A stretch of DNA of 64,000 nt, taken from the NCBI GenBank assembly GCA_050246115.1, contig JBFWWP010000017.1, forward strand, positions 67,038-131,037, in the 5' to 3' direction. The translations under genes and the position numbers were made by a program. The notes beneath the pieces are model-generated. The model was not told the origin of the DNA, searched no databases, and saw nothing but the letters and a program-made list of their open reading frames with translations. Numbering within the stretch: the first letter of the stretch is position 1; every line of letters starts with the position of its first letter. This DNA comes from JBFWWP01 sp050246115. Its GTDB lineage: Bacteria; Planctomycetota; UBA8108; UBA1146; JAJFFE01. Below are positions 1 to 8,565 of the stretch, piece by piece.

Positions 1-1257
1 CCACCGTGTCTCGCTTACCTCGGCGAATCCGTAGCCATCGAGGGCTCTGTGGTGGTGATCGGGTCGCCCGGTTGGCCGGCCTCGGCCACCTCTTCCGGCG
101 CGGTCCTGGTGTACGAACTCGTGAGTGGTCAATGGAGCCTCACGGCGCAGTTGACGCCCTCGGACGCGCCCCCGTTCTCGTGCTTCGGTAATCGTGTGAA
201 ACTGAGTCAAGGGCGTCTGATCGTGGCCAGTGTTCACGACGGAGGCCTGCAGTCTTCGGGCGCCTTGTATGTGTTCGAGAAAGTTGGTGCGGTGTGGACG
301 GAGCAGCAGAAGCTCGTCGCGAGCCAGCGCGCGGCGTTCGACTTCTTCGCTGCGGACGTGGCGATCGACGGTAGTGTGATGGTGATCGGCGCTCGTGGCG
401 TGGAGCCTGCAGGTGCGCCCGCGAGCTGCGACAGCGGGGCCGCGTACGTTTTCGAGTACCTGGGGGGAAGCTGGGTCGAGGTACAGATGCTGGTGGCTTC
501 GGATGCCAACTGCACCCACGAGGGGTCCGAGTTCGGAACGTCCGTGGCGATCTCGGGCACCGTGATCGCGGTCGGGGCACCGAGGGCGGACTTTGGTTGC
601 CCGCCGGGCCCCAATGGCAGCGATTGCAATCGTGGTGTGGTCTACGTGTTTCGCAGATCGTCGGTCTGGCAGGAGGAGGCGATGCTCGTGCGGACCCCAT
701 CGAGCCTGGAGATGGGGTATCGGGTCGCGTTCGACGGTCCGAATCGGTTGGTTGCCGAAGGTCGACGGGATCTCATCAACTTCAGCTACTCGACGACGGA
801 GGGCTGGAGTCAGGAATCGATCCTGGTTCCACCGGGTACGCAGGTCGGCGGAGGTTTGGGGTTTGACCTGGCCGTGTCCGACGGTTACGTGCTGGTTGGT
901 GAACCGTTCACAAATGGCAACAACCAAGGCCAGGTCCACTACTACGCCAACACCCCACCTGGTGTAGGCTGCGAGAGTCCCTTCATCCGCGGCGATTGCA
1001 ACACCGACGGAACCAAGAACATCGCAGATGCGGTGTTCGGGCTGACGTTCCTCTTTCCCATCGGCACGATCACGACCCTGAGCTGTGAGGATGCGTGTGA
1101 CGCCAACGACGACGGGGCGATCAATATCGCCGACCCGGTCGCCCTGCTCGCCGAACTCTTCGGCGGCCCGAGCATCCCGCTCCCGCCGCCGACCGTCTGC
1201 GACGCAGATCCGACCCTGGATAGCACCTTCTGCGCGTCGAACGCGGCCTGCCCGTAG
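1..1257 (+). CDS. FG-GAP-like repeat protein with C-terminal dockerin-like module, copy 1 (5' partial)
   Basis: The reading frame is open from base 1, so the N-terminus lies outside the window; 418 codons are visible. Repeats alternate a short loop (IGSPGWPASA, IGARGVEP, VGAPRADFG) with a GAVYVFE/GAAYVFEYLGGSW strand. This is the pattern of FG-GAP/integrin-alpha beta-propeller blades seen in secreted planctomycete proteins. The last 90 residues hold two GDxNxDG-type calcium-loop motifs (GDCNTDGTKNIAD, DANDDGAINIAD) and a Pro-rich tail ending in DPTLDSTFC, a dockerin-like module. The gene matches the complete copy at 1757-3307 at a constant 2050-bp offset with only scattered substitutions. Expected location is outside the cytoplasm, by analogy with copy 2, which has a signal peptide. 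Substrate or partner unknown. Confidence 0.8.
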   Translation, partial: PPCLAYLGESVAIEGSVVVIGSPGWPASATSSGAVLVYELVSGQWSLTAQLTPSDAPPFSCFGNRVKLSQGRLIVASVHDGGLQSSGALYVFEKVGAVWTEQQKLVASQRAAFDFFAADVAIDGSVMVIGARGVEPAGAPASCDSGAAYVFEYLGGSWVEVQMLVASDANCTHEGSEFGTSVAISGTVIAVGAPRADFGCPPGPNGSDCNRGVVYVFRRSSVWQEEAMLVRTPSSLEMGYRVAFDGPNRLVAEGRRDLINFSYSTTEGWSQESILVPPGTQVGGGLGFDLAVSDGYVLVGEPFTNGNNQGQVHYYANTPPGVGCESPFIRGDCNTDGTKNIADAVFGLTFLFPIGTITTLSCEDACDANDDGAINIADPVALLAELFGGPSIPLPPPTVCDADPTLDSTFCASNAACP

Positions 1258-1309
1258 AACGGCTCGCCGGTGCTGAGTGGACCTTTCTGAACCATCTGAG
1301 CAACGAGGA
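1..1309 (+). repeat. Long tandem duplication, unit 1
   Basis: Bases 1-1309 match 2051-3359 at a constant offset of 2050 bp with no visible indel and few substitutions. The match covers the FG-GAP/dockerin-like gene and about 52 bp after its stop. Similarity ends abruptly after the shared CAACGAGGA at 1309/3359. The upstream limit lies outside the window. Confidence 0.9.
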
Positions 1310-1740
1310 TGGAGGCACGGAGCGAGCAACAACATCGCCAACAACTCGGATCGAGCTATCACGCTGAGGGCCGTCGGGCCGTCGGGTCGTCAGACAACGT
1401 CGACCTCATCCTCTACAATGAGATCCTGTACTTCAACGGTACCCAGGTCAACCCGTCGGTGCACGAGCACTCGACTGCGCCCCCGGCCAACATGACTTTC
1501 GACGTGCGCTACAGCGACAACGAGCAGGGCATCGTTGGCACCGGGAACATCAACCTGGACCCGAAGTTCAAGAGCAGCACGAACTTCAGGCTGCAGGCCG
1601 TTTCTCCCTGTATCGACTTCGGCTTGGACGCGGGCTGGACGGCAGCGCTCGCGATCGACCCCACCATCCTCAACGTGGATCTGAGTAGTAAGCCTCGATT
1701 CAATGGGACGATCGACATGGGCGCGTACGAACACCAGTAA
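1310..1740 (+). pseudogene. C-terminal remnant of a beta-helix/choice-of-anchor Q protein
   Basis: The stretch ends in a motif typical of right-handed beta-helix proteins with a choice-of-anchor Q region: LDPKFKSSTNFRLQ, then SPCIDFG, then PRFNGTIDMGAYEHQ and a stop. The upstream part continues in another frame (SNNIANNSDRAITL at about 1325-1370) before switching to DNVDLILYNEILYFNG at about 1393, which implies a frameshift. No start codon with a ribosome site precedes it, and it begins exactly where the 1.3-kb duplication ends. I read it as the 3' end of a gene broken by the duplication or a deletion. It could instead be part of a frameshifted but still expressed protein. Confidence 0.6.
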
Positions 1741-1756
1741 GCGGAAGGAGGTTGCT

Positions 1757-3307
1757 ATGAAGCCGAAGCGGTTCGATCGGTCGGTCGCAGGCTTGGTTTT
1801 GGCAGCCGTGCTGCATCTGGGGGCAAGTCTGGCCGAGGGCCAGTGCTACCTGCCGGCTCCGGTGCCGCTGGATCTGGCTCCCGGGTTGGGGTTCGGTCGC
1901 GCAGTGGCCCTCGCGGCAGGGCGTTGTGTTGTCGGAGCCCCCCTTCGAGACGCGGACGCGGCAAGTTCTTGCTTCAACTCTGGCGGGGCGTACGTTTTTG
2001 AACTCGTCGCTGGGTCGTGGGTACAGCGGGAACTTGTCCCCCCTCTAGCGCCGCCGTGCTTCGCGAGCCTCGGCGAATCCGTAGCCATCGAGGGCGCTGT
2101 GGTGGCGATCGGGTCGCCCGGCTGGCCGGCCTCGGCCACCTCTTCCGGCGCTGTCCTGGTGTACGAACTCGTGAATGGTCAATGGAGCCTCACGGCGCAG
2201 TTGACGCCCTCGGACGCGCCGCCGTTCTCGTGCTTCGGTAATCGTGTGAAACTGAGTCAAGGGCGTCTGATCGTGGCCAGCGCTCACGACGGAGGCCTGC
2301 AGTCTTCGGGCGCCGTGTATGTGTTCGAGAAAGTTGGTGCGGCGTGGACGGAGCAGCAGAAGCTCGTCGCGAGTCAGCGCGCGGCGTTCGACTTCTTCGC
2401 CGCGGACGTGGCGATCGACGGTAGTGTGATGGTGATCGGCGCTCGTGGCGTGGAGCCTGCAGGTGCTCCCGCGAGCTGCGACAGCGGGGCCGCGTACGTT
2501 TTCGAGTACCTGGGGGGAAGCTGGGTCGAAGTACAGATGCTGGTGGCTTCGGACTTCAACTGCACCTACGAGCGCTCCGAGTTCGGAACGTCCGTGGCGA
2601 TCTCGGGCACCGTGATCGCGGTCGGGGCACCGAGGGCGGACTTCGGTTGCCCGCCGGGCCCCAATGGCAGCGATTGCAATCGTGGTGTGGTCTACGTGTT
2701 TCGCAGATCGTCGGTCTGGCAGGAGGAGGCGATGCTCGTGCGGACCCCGTCGAGCCTGACGATGGGGTATCGGGTCGCGTTCGACGGTCCGAATCGGTTG
2801 GTTGCCGAAGGTCGATGGGATCTCATCAACTTCAGCTACTCGACGACGCAGGGCTGGAGTCAGGAATCGATCCTGGTTCCACCGGGTACGCAGGCCGGCG
2901 GAGGGTTGGGGGAGGACCTGGCCTTGTCCGGCGGTTACGTGCTGGTCGGTGAACCGTTCACAAATGGCAACAACCAAGGCCAGGTCCACTACTACGCCAA
3001 CACACCGCCTGGTGTAGGCTGCGAGAGTCCCTTCATCCGCGGCGATTGCAACACCGACGGAACCAAGAACATCGCAGATGCGGTGTTCGGGCTGACGTTC
3101 CTCTTTCCCATCGGCACGATCACGACCCTGAGCTGTGAGGATGCGTGTGACGCCAACGACGACGGGGCGATCAATATCGCCGACCCGGTCGCCCTGCTCG
3201 CCGAACTCTTCGGCGGCCCGAGCATCCCGCTCCCGCCGCCGACCGTCTGCGACGCAGATCCGACCCTGGATAGCACCTTCTGCGCGTCGAACGCGGCCTG
3301 CCCGTAG
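1757..3307 (+). CDS. FG-GAP-like repeat secreted protein with dockerin-like module, copy 2
   Basis: A 516-residue exported protein. The ATG at 1757 is chosen over an in-frame ATG at 1703 because AAGGAGG lies 6 bases upstream and the 1757 start gives a clean signal peptide (basic KPKR, hydrophobic AGLVLAAVLHLGAS, cleavage near AEG-QC). The body has FG-GAP-like blades: VALAAGRCVVGAP, VAIEGAVVAIGSPG, VAIDGSVMVIGARG, VAISGTVIAVGAP. The C-terminus has two GDxNxDG loops and the CxxDPTLDSTFC tail. It is nearly identical to the partial gene at the window start, so this is a recent duplication or a pair kept alike by gene conversion. Such proteins are usually surface or extracellular; no enzymatic motif is visible. 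Both copies are followed by pieces of one beta-helix gene. Confidence 0.85.
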   Translation: MKPKRFDRSVAGLVLAAVLHLGASLAEGQCYLPAPVPLDLAPGLGFGRAVALAAGRCVVGAPLRDADAASSCFNSGGAYVFELVAGSWVQRELVPPLAPPCFASLGESVAIEGAVVAIGSPGWPASATSSGAVLVYELVNGQWSLTAQLTPSDAPPFSCFGNRVKLSQGRLIVASAHDGGLQSSGAVYVFEKVGAAWTEQQKLVASQRAAFDFFAADVAIDGSVMVIGARGVEPAGAPASCDSGAAYVFEYLGGSWVEVQMLVASDFNCTYERSEFGTSVAISGTVIAVGAPRADFGCPPGPNGSDCNRGVVYVFRRSSVWQEEAMLVRTPSSLTMGYRVAFDGPNRLVAEGRWDLINFSYSTTQGWSQESILVPPGTQAGGGLGEDLALSGGYVLVGEPFTNGNNQGQVHYYANTPPGVGCESPFIRGDCNTDGTKNIADAVFGLTFLFPIGTITTLSCEDACDANDDGAINIADPVALLAELFGGPSIPLPPPTVCDADPTLDSTFCASNAACP

Positions 3308-3359
3308 AACGGCTCGCCGGTGCTGAGTGGACCTTTCTGAACCATCTGAGCAACGAGGA
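2051..3359 (+). repeat. Long tandem duplication, unit 2
   Basis: Partner of 1-1309 (offset 2050 bp). It carries most of the second FG-GAP/dockerin-like gene plus the same 52 bp after the stop. At 3360 the sequence diverges into a different piece of the beta-helix gene. Confidence 0.9.
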
Positions 3360-3590
3360 GGGCGGGGCGATCTGGGGGCGAGGGGTCGAGAATGTGACCA
3401 TCGTCAATTGCACGTTCACTAGGAATCCGAGCGTCTCCGGGGGTGGCTGTGCGGTCGCGCTCGGCGACTTGGCGGGCGATGGTCGGCGTGTCGCATCGAG
3501 CGTTGTTCGCTGGTGGGCAATGGGGCTGCCTACGGCGGGGCTCTGTTTGGGGAGAACGGTGACAGCTACGCGCCAACGGCTTGCGGCGCG
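3322..3590 (+). pseudogene. Middle fragment of a beta-helix protein, frameshifted
   Basis: In the frame starting at 3322 the translation reads AEWTFLNHLSNEEGGAIWGR and continues VENVTIVNCTFTRNPSVSGGG. The GGAI and NCTFTRN motifs are those of right-handed parallel beta-helix coils. After about 3480 the similarity shifts to another frame (GNGAAYGGALFGENGDS at about 3513-3565), so the gene is frameshifted. It has no start signal and no recognisable end. The fragment at 1310-1740 looks like the C-terminus of the same kind of gene. Confidence 0.55.
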
Positions 3591-3633
3591 GCTGCTTGGG
3601 ACTCCGAAACCGCGCGTTGTCGCCATTCTCGAT

Positions 3634-3687
3634 GGCCCGGCCCTTGCGGGCCGGACCAAGCAAGACCGGACCCGGCAAGACCGGACC
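3634..3687 (+). terminator. Strong hairpin plus 13-bp direct repeat
   Basis: Bases 3634-3643 and 3648-3657 pair over ten positions with one mismatch around a TTGC loop. They are followed by two copies of GCAAGACCGGACC at 3660-3672 and 3675-3687. There is no T-run. It lies between the plus-strand beta-helix remnant and the minus-strand glycosyltransferase stop at 3821, so it may act as a transcription barrier or be a repeat remnant. Nothing else is recognisable between 3591 and 3820. Confidence 0.4.
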
Positions 3688-3820
3688 GGCGGGCCCTACT
3701 CTCGCGGCGGGCACGAGATCGACCCTGGGCGCTTGCACGTCGCGGCGAACGAGCCCCCTGTTCTCCGCGTATCGTGTCGTTTGCCGTGTAACCCCGGCTG
3801 ACGGGAATCCGTGCCGTGGG

Positions 3821-5038
3821 TCAGGCAGGAACGCGAACCCTGGGCTTGGCTGCTGTGTGGGCCGCGCGGGCACCGGCGAGGTGCCGGTAGATGCGCTCGG
3901 TGGCTTGCACCATGCGGTCTCGAGAGAACATCTCTTCGATGAAGCAGCGGCCCGCGCGGCCCATGTTGCGGGCGCGATCGGGTTCGTCCAAGAGTTCCTC
4001 GAGCGCGCTCGCTAGGGCTTGGGGATCATCCGGCTGAACGAGTAGCCCCGTGGTTCCCGATTGCACGAGCCCGCGCAAGCCGCCGACTGCACTGGCGACC
4101 ACTGGGACTTCGCAGGCGAGCGCTTCGGCCGCGATCATGCCGTGCGCTTCGGTGCGGCTGGGAATCGCGATCGCGTCGAATCCCGGCAGCAACCGCTCCA
4201 CGGCACCGACGACGCCGAGAAAGGTGACGCGAGCGGCCAGTCCGCGCCGCCGGACGAGCGCCGCAAGCGGCTCGCGTTGCGGACCGTCTCCGGCAATGAC
4301 CAGGTGTACGTCACGGCGCATGCGCGCGAGCGCTTCGATGGCGACATCGACTCCCTTTTCCTCGGTCAGACGGGCAACGACTCCCACGCAGGGAGTGCCG
4401 CTAGGCAGGTGGCTATCCAGTCGCCTTCGCGCCTCGACTCGATCCCAGGGGACGAAGCGGCGCGTGTCCGTGCCGTTGGGCACGGTGACGGATTGGCGCA
4501 GGCTCCACATGTCGAGCTGCACGCCGTCTTCGCGCTCGTGATCATTGGGCGCGATGACGACATCGGCGCATCGGGCCCCATACCGCGCGAGTCCGGCGAG
4601 CACCCTGCGTCGCAGGCCCTGAGCAGGGACGCCCGGGATCCTGGCTCCCGAGCCGAGGATGTGGCCGTGCGGTGAGAACACCACGCCCGGGACTCGCTCG
4701 CGCGCCGCCGCGACGCATCCCAGAAACCCCGCTTTGCTGGTGTGTGCGTGCACGATCTGTGGGCGCTCCTCGGCGATCAAACGGCGTAGCTCGCGAAACG
4801 CAAGATAGTCTTGGAGTGGCGCAACCTCGCGTACCAAGTGAGGCACCTTGACGACCGTGATTCCGAGGCTTCTCGCCTCGTCCCAAAGGGATCCTTCGCT
4901 GCCTTCCTGAGTTCCGGTCGCGAGGACGACGTCGAACTCGTCGGGGTCGAGCGAGGCCGCGAGATCCAAGACAATGCGTTGGGCACCGCCGCAGACCAAG
5001 CGGGTGATGACCTGGAGGACACGAATCCTGTCGGGCAC
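3821..5038 (-). CDS. Glycosyltransferase family 4 (GT-B fold)
   Basis: A 405-residue retaining glycosyltransferase that would transfer a sugar from a nucleotide-sugar donor to a lipid-linked or polysaccharide acceptor at the cytoplasmic face of the membrane. The N-terminal half has the acceptor-domain signature ITRLVCGGAQRIVLDLA and HAHTSKAGFLG. The C-terminal half has VVARLTEEKGVDVAIEA, VIAGDGPQREPL and the EX7E motif (E297 to E305, in SRTEAHGMIAAEAL). A GTG start at 5038 is preferred because GAAGGAG lies just upstream; an ATG 36 bases further out is less well placed. No other polysaccharide gene is adjacent, so the product is unknown. The nearest neighbours are divergent kynurenine genes. 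Confidence 0.88.
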   Translation of the reverse strand: MPDRIRVLQVITRLVCGGAQRIVLDLAASLDPDEFDVVLATGTQEGSEGSLWDEARSLGITVVKVPHLVREVAPLQDYLAFRELRRLIAEERPQIVHAHTSKAGFLGCVAAARERVPGVVFSPHGHILGSGARIPGVPAQGLRRRVLAGLARYGARCADVVIAPNDHEREDGVQLDMWSLRQSVTVPNGTDTRRFVPWDRVEARRRLDSHLPSGTPCVGVVARLTEEKGVDVAIEALARMRRDVHLVIAGDGPQREPLAALVRRRGLAARVTFLGVVGAVERLLPGFDAIAIPSRTEAHGMIAAEALACEVPVVASAVGGLRGLVQSGTTGLLVQPDDPQALASALEELLDEPDRARNMGRAGRCFIEEMFSRDRMVQATERIYRHLAGARAAHTAAKPRVRVPA

Positions 5039-5456
5039 GGGGAGCGCTCCTTCGCACGTTCTGCGGGCACACATCGGCCGGACAGCGGCCGCGCCTTCTC
5101 AAGTCATCGGAGACCCGAGGGCCCCGGCTTGAACGCGGGTTGCCTCGGTGCACCTTGACCGCTTTCGCGCGAGGCGGTCTATTCAGGCGTCCGACCCGTT
5201 GGGCGCCCGCGGACTGGCAGCTGGGGAGGCCGGATACGACCGTCCTGCGGTGCTCCAAGTCGAATCCAGGAAGCCTCTTGTGTGCTTGTCGGCGGGCTCG
5301 CGGCCGCGGCGCTGGCCGTGGGTTGTCGCCGCGCGTGGGGACTCCGAGTGGCCGGGCGGGCCGGCGCGCCCCGCTCGCCAGCTAGACCCGCGCAGGGGCC
5401 CCGCGGCGGGGTGGGAAGCAACCAGCCTGGGCCGGAACGTCCGCGGAGGGAGCAGC
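5039..5456. other. Divergent intergenic region, glycosyltransferase / ACMSD
   Basis: This 418-bp GC-rich gap separates two divergently read genes and should hold both promoters. The ACMSD frame stays open backwards to 5148, but that extension is Arg/Pro/Gly-rich, resembles no protein I know and lacks a ribosome site, so I leave it out. No clear sigma-70 promoter, operator or RNA was seen. Confidence 0.4.
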
Positions 5457-6491
5457 TTGAAGATCGATCTGCACACCCACATTCTGCCGCGCGATCTTCC
5501 CGATCTCAGCGCGCGCTACGGGCGGCCGGGCCTCATCCGGCTCGAGCATCATCGGCCGTGCTGTGCTCGCATGATGATCGGGGACCGAGTCTTTCGGGAG
5601 ATCACCGACAACTCGTGGGATCCCGAACGGCGTCTCGAGGACTGCGACCGCGACGGCGTCGATGTTCAGGTGCTGTCGACGGTGCCCGTGCTCTTTGGCT
5701 ACGACCTCCCACCCGACCAAGGACACGATCTCGCACGACTCCTCAACGACCCCATCGCCGACCTCGTGCGGTTGCATCCCCATCGTTTCGCGGGCTTCGG
5801 CACGCTACCGTTGCAAGATCCCGAAATGGCCTGTCGCGAGCTCGACCGCTGCGTCGATGAGCTTGGATTCCCGGGTTTCCAAATCGGCACGAACGTCAAT
5901 GGCCGGAACCTGGATCACCCCGACCTGTTCCCGGTGCTCGCTCGAGCCGAGGAGCGTGGGGTCTGCGTGTTCGTGCACCCGTGGGCGATGTTCGGCGCGG
6001 ATCGACTCCAGAGCTACTTCTTGGCGTGGTTGGTCGGCATGCCCGCCGAGACCTCGCTCGCGATTTGTTCGTTGATCTTCGGCGGGGTCCTGGACCGACT
6101 GCCCAAGCTACGGATCGGTTTTGCGCACGGCGGCGGCTCGTTTCCCGGGACCGTCGCGCGCGTAGAGAAGGGATACCACGCGCGTCCAGACCTGTGTCAG
6201 ATCCATGGCGCGAAGAACCCCCAGTCGTACCTGGGGTCCTTTTACTTGGACACGCTGGTCCATGATCCTCGTGCGCTCCAGGTCCTTCTGGAACGAATCG
6301 GGGAGGAGAAGCTCGCGCTCGGCTCGGACTACCCCTATCCCCTCGGCGAGGACCACCCCGGGCGCATGATCGAATCCATGTCGGAGCTGAGCCCTGCCAC
6401 GCGAGCGCGCTTGCTCGCGGGCACGGCCCTAGAGTTCTTGGGCTACGACGAGCAGCAGTTCAAGCGCGCAGGCGCGAAGGGCAGTTCATGA
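5457..6491 (+). CDS. 2-amino-3-carboxymuconate-6-semialdehyde decarboxylase (ACMSD)
   Basis: A 344-residue amidohydrolase-family decarboxylase that converts the product of 3-hydroxyanthranilate dioxygenase to 2-aminomuconate-6-semialdehyde, steering the kynurenine route away from quinolinate/NAD. The zinc site of the family is complete: HxH at 6-8 (DLHTHILP), H174 (FVHPWAM), H224 (GFAHGGGSFPG) and D291 (GSDYPYPLGE). R47, in GDRVFREI, is at the place of the substrate-binding arginine. Length fits the usual 330-340. The start is TTG at 5457 with GGAGGG 7-12 bases upstream; no in-frame ATG gives a sensible N-terminus. The stop overlaps the kynureninase start (ATGA), so the two are translationally coupled. 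Confidence 0.9.
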   Translation: MKIDLHTHILPRDLPDLSARYGRPGLIRLEHHRPCCARMMIGDRVFREITDNSWDPERRLEDCDRDGVDVQVLSTVPVLFGYDLPPDQGHDLARLLNDPIADLVRLHPHRFAGFGTLPLQDPEMACRELDRCVDELGFPGFQIGTNVNGRNLDHPDLFPVLARAEERGVCVFVHPWAMFGADRLQSYFLAWLVGMPAETSLAICSLIFGGVLDRLPKLRIGFAHGGGSFPGTVARVEKGYHARPDLCQIHGAKNPQSYLGSFYLDTLVHDPRALQVLLERIGEEKLALGSDYPYPLGEDHPGRMIESMSELSPATRARLLAGTALEFLGYDEQQFKRAGAKGSS

Positions 6492-7771
6492 GCGATACGG
6501 TCAGCTACGCCGCCGACTTGGAGTGCGCCCGTGGCTTGGATGCGGCGGATGCACTCGCCCCCTATCGGGAGCGGTTTCACATTCCTCGACGCCCGGACGG
6601 TCAGCCGGTCATCTACTTCTGCGGGAACTCCCTCGGGCTTCAGCCGCGTGACGTAGAGCGAGCGTTGCTCGAGGAACTCGAGGATTGGCGCCAGCTTGCC
6701 GTGCACGCCCATTTCCAGGGACGCCACCCGTGGTACTCCTACCACGAGCTGTTCCGCGAGACCGGAGCGCGCTTGGTCGGTGCGCTCCCCGGTGAGGTCG
6801 TGATGATGAACAGCCTCACGACCAACCTTCACTTGCTGCTCGTCAGCTTCTATCGACCGACCGCCGAGCGCGCGAAGATCCTCATCGAAGACGCCGCGTT
6901 CCCGTCGGACATCTACGCCGTGAAGTCGCAGCTGCGGTTCCACGGTCGCGATCCCGAAACCGATCTCGTCGTCGCCAAGCCTCGAGTCGGTGAGAGTTGG
7001 GTCCGCACCGAGGACCTCGAGGAGTTACTCGCCGTGCACGGGGAGCGAATCGCGCTGGTCCTGCTCGGCGGCGTCAACTACTTCTCGGGGCAGCTGTTCG
7101 ACCTCGCCCGGATCACCCGAGCGGCGCAGGCACGGGGCTGTGTCGTCGGCTTCGACCTCGCGCATGCCGCAGGCAACGCCGAACTCCGGCTCCACGACTG
7201 GAACGTCGATTTTGCCGTTTGGTGCAGCTACAAGTATCTCAACTCCGGCCCGGGCGCGGTCGCTGGCTGCTTCGTGCACGAACGCCACGGACGCGACCAC
7301 GAGCTGCCTCGCTTCGCCGGTTGGTGGGGGAACGACCCGCAGCAGCGGTTCCAGATGCACTTGATGGCGGACTTCGAGCCCCAAGCCGGCGCCGACGGGT
7401 GGCAGCTCAGTAACCCACCGATTCTCGCACTCGCCCCACTGCGCGTCTCGCTCGACATCTTCGACCACGTCGGCATGGCCGCCCTCCGAGCGAAGTCTGT
7501 CCGCCTGACGGGTTACCTCGAGTACCTCCTGGATCGTCTTCCGGGTGGGCTCGAGATCCTGACCCCGCGCGCTCCGGGCGAACGGGGCTGCCAATTGTCG
7601 ATCCGGGTCCCTGGGAACGGCCGTGCGACACTCGCCGAGTTGGAGCGTGCGGGAGTCGTATGCGACTTCCGAGCGCCGGATGTCATCCGGGTAGCGCCGG
7701 TACCCCTCTACAACTCCTTCGAGGATGTCTTTCGATTCGCCTCGTACCTCGGCGCGCACACCGGCGGCTGA
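6488..7771 (+). CDS. kynU: Kynureninase
   Basis: A 427-residue PLP enzyme of fold type I that cleaves kynurenine or 3-hydroxykynurenine to anthranilate or 3-hydroxyanthranilate plus alanine. Diagnostic blocks are YFCGNSLGLQPR near residue 43, MNSLTTNLHLLL at 107, FDLAHAAGNAELRLHDW near 222, and WCSYKYLNSGPG with the PLP lysine at K249. Length is typical. The ATG at 6488 overlaps the ACMSD stop by four bases, so the genes form an operon. Because ACMSD is its partner, the physiological substrate here is more likely 3-hydroxykynurenine. Kynurenine 3-monooxygenase and 3-hydroxyanthranilate dioxygenase are not next to it. Confidence 0.95.
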   Translation: MSDTVSYAADLECARGLDAADALAPYRERFHIPRRPDGQPVIYFCGNSLGLQPRDVERALLEELEDWRQLAVHAHFQGRHPWYSYHELFRETGARLVGALPGEVVMMNSLTTNLHLLLVSFYRPTAERAKILIEDAAFPSDIYAVKSQLRFHGRDPETDLVVAKPRVGESWVRTEDLEELLAVHGERIALVLLGGVNYFSGQLFDLARITRAAQARGCVVGFDLAHAAGNAELRLHDWNVDFAVWCSYKYLNSGPGAVAGCFVHERHGRDHELPRFAGWWGNDPQQRFQMHLMADFEPQAGADGWQLSNPPILALAPLRVSLDIFDHVGMAALRAKSVRLTGYLEYLLDRLPGGLEILTPRAPGERGCQLSIRVPGNGRATLAELERAGVVCDFRAPDVIRVAPVPLYNSFEDVFRFASYLGAHTGG

Positions 7772-8137
7772 GGAGGGCCCGGAACCAGGACCTGCTCCCC
7801 GCAGCGGTGCCTCCCGCCCGTCGCGCTCGTGTCGCACCTGCGGGGTTGCCGATTCGTGACGATCCCGTGGCGTGTTGCCCGGGCGATTCTCCCGCACTGC
7901 GCCGATCGCCGACTCGACGATGCCCCACCCCGGACGCGTTCGCGCCGCCTCCTCGCGCCCCGCGACGCGCGCTTTGGTCGGCCCCGATTTCGCATCGTAA
8001 TCTCCCAGAGGCGACCTACTTCGGTCGTCAACGGTGGCAAACGTACGAGGGGATTCGGACGCCGGCCCTGGCTCCGACCGCGCTGGACCGACTTCCTCCG
8101 CGTCCCGTCCGTCACTTCTGGTCGAGAAGGTGTAGTG
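7772..8137. other. Intergenic region before pilin-like genes
   Basis: These 366 bp lie between kynU and the first pilin-like gene. Open frames through it are Arg/Pro-rich shadows. A ribosome site (GAGAAGG, 8124-8130) precedes the next gene. I see no RNA gene, hairpin terminator or repeat. Confidence 0.4.
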
Positions 8138-8557
8138 ATGAACGCGCTCATGGACTCCCCACGATCCGAGTCGCGGCCCGCCGGCCGCAAGCTCGATGAC
8201 GGTTTCTCCCTCATGGAAGTGGCTATGGCGGTTTCGCTGCTCTCGATCCTGACGATCTCCACCCTGTTGACTCTGGTGCCCGTGAGCCGCCAGACCCGCC
8301 TGAACCGGGAAGTCGAGGCCGCCACATCGGAGGTTCGGAACGTGTTGGAGCAGGTGCAGTCGACGCCGTATGCGGAGATCCTGACGGCGTACCCCGATGG
8401 CTCCACGATCGCTGTCGAGCGACTGGAGGACGGTCAGATGAGTATCGGCTACGAGGACCCGGCCGCCGATCCACTCGTGATGAACTTGGCGATTTCCTGG
8501 ACCAGTCCGCAGGTCGGGGCCATGACACGCGCCTTCGTAACGGTGAAGACGAAGTGA
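8138..8557 (+). CDS. Type IV pilin-like / pseudopilin protein (PilV-type)
   Basis: A 139-residue protein with a class III prepilin signal. A short hydrophilic leader ends in Gly, then FSLMEVAMAVSLLSILTIST, with the +5 glutamate and a hydrophobic N-terminal helix. The prepilin peptidase site would be G-F at residues 22-23 (DDG/FSLME). The remaining sequence is a small globular domain with no specific match. Start ATG 8138 follows GAGAAGG by 7 bases. It is followed 8 bp later by a second pilin-like gene and then a PilX-like gene, so it is likely a minor pilin or type II secretion pseudopilin gene set. No ATPase, inner-membrane platform or prepilin peptidase gene is present nearby. Confidence 0.8.
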   Translation: MNALMDSPRSESRPAGRKLDDGFSLMEVAMAVSLLSILTISTLLTLVPVSRQTRLNREVEAATSEVRNVLEQVQSTPYAEILTAYPDGSTIAVERLEDGQMSIGYEDPAADPLVMNLAISWTSPQVGAMTRAFVTVKTK

Positions 8558-8565
8558 GGAGCATC

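Noticed and set aside
5148..5456. In-frame N-terminal extension of the ACMSD gene
   Set aside because: Arg/Pro/Gly-rich, no similarity to the family, no ribosome site, and the TTG at 5457 gives the exact family N-terminus.
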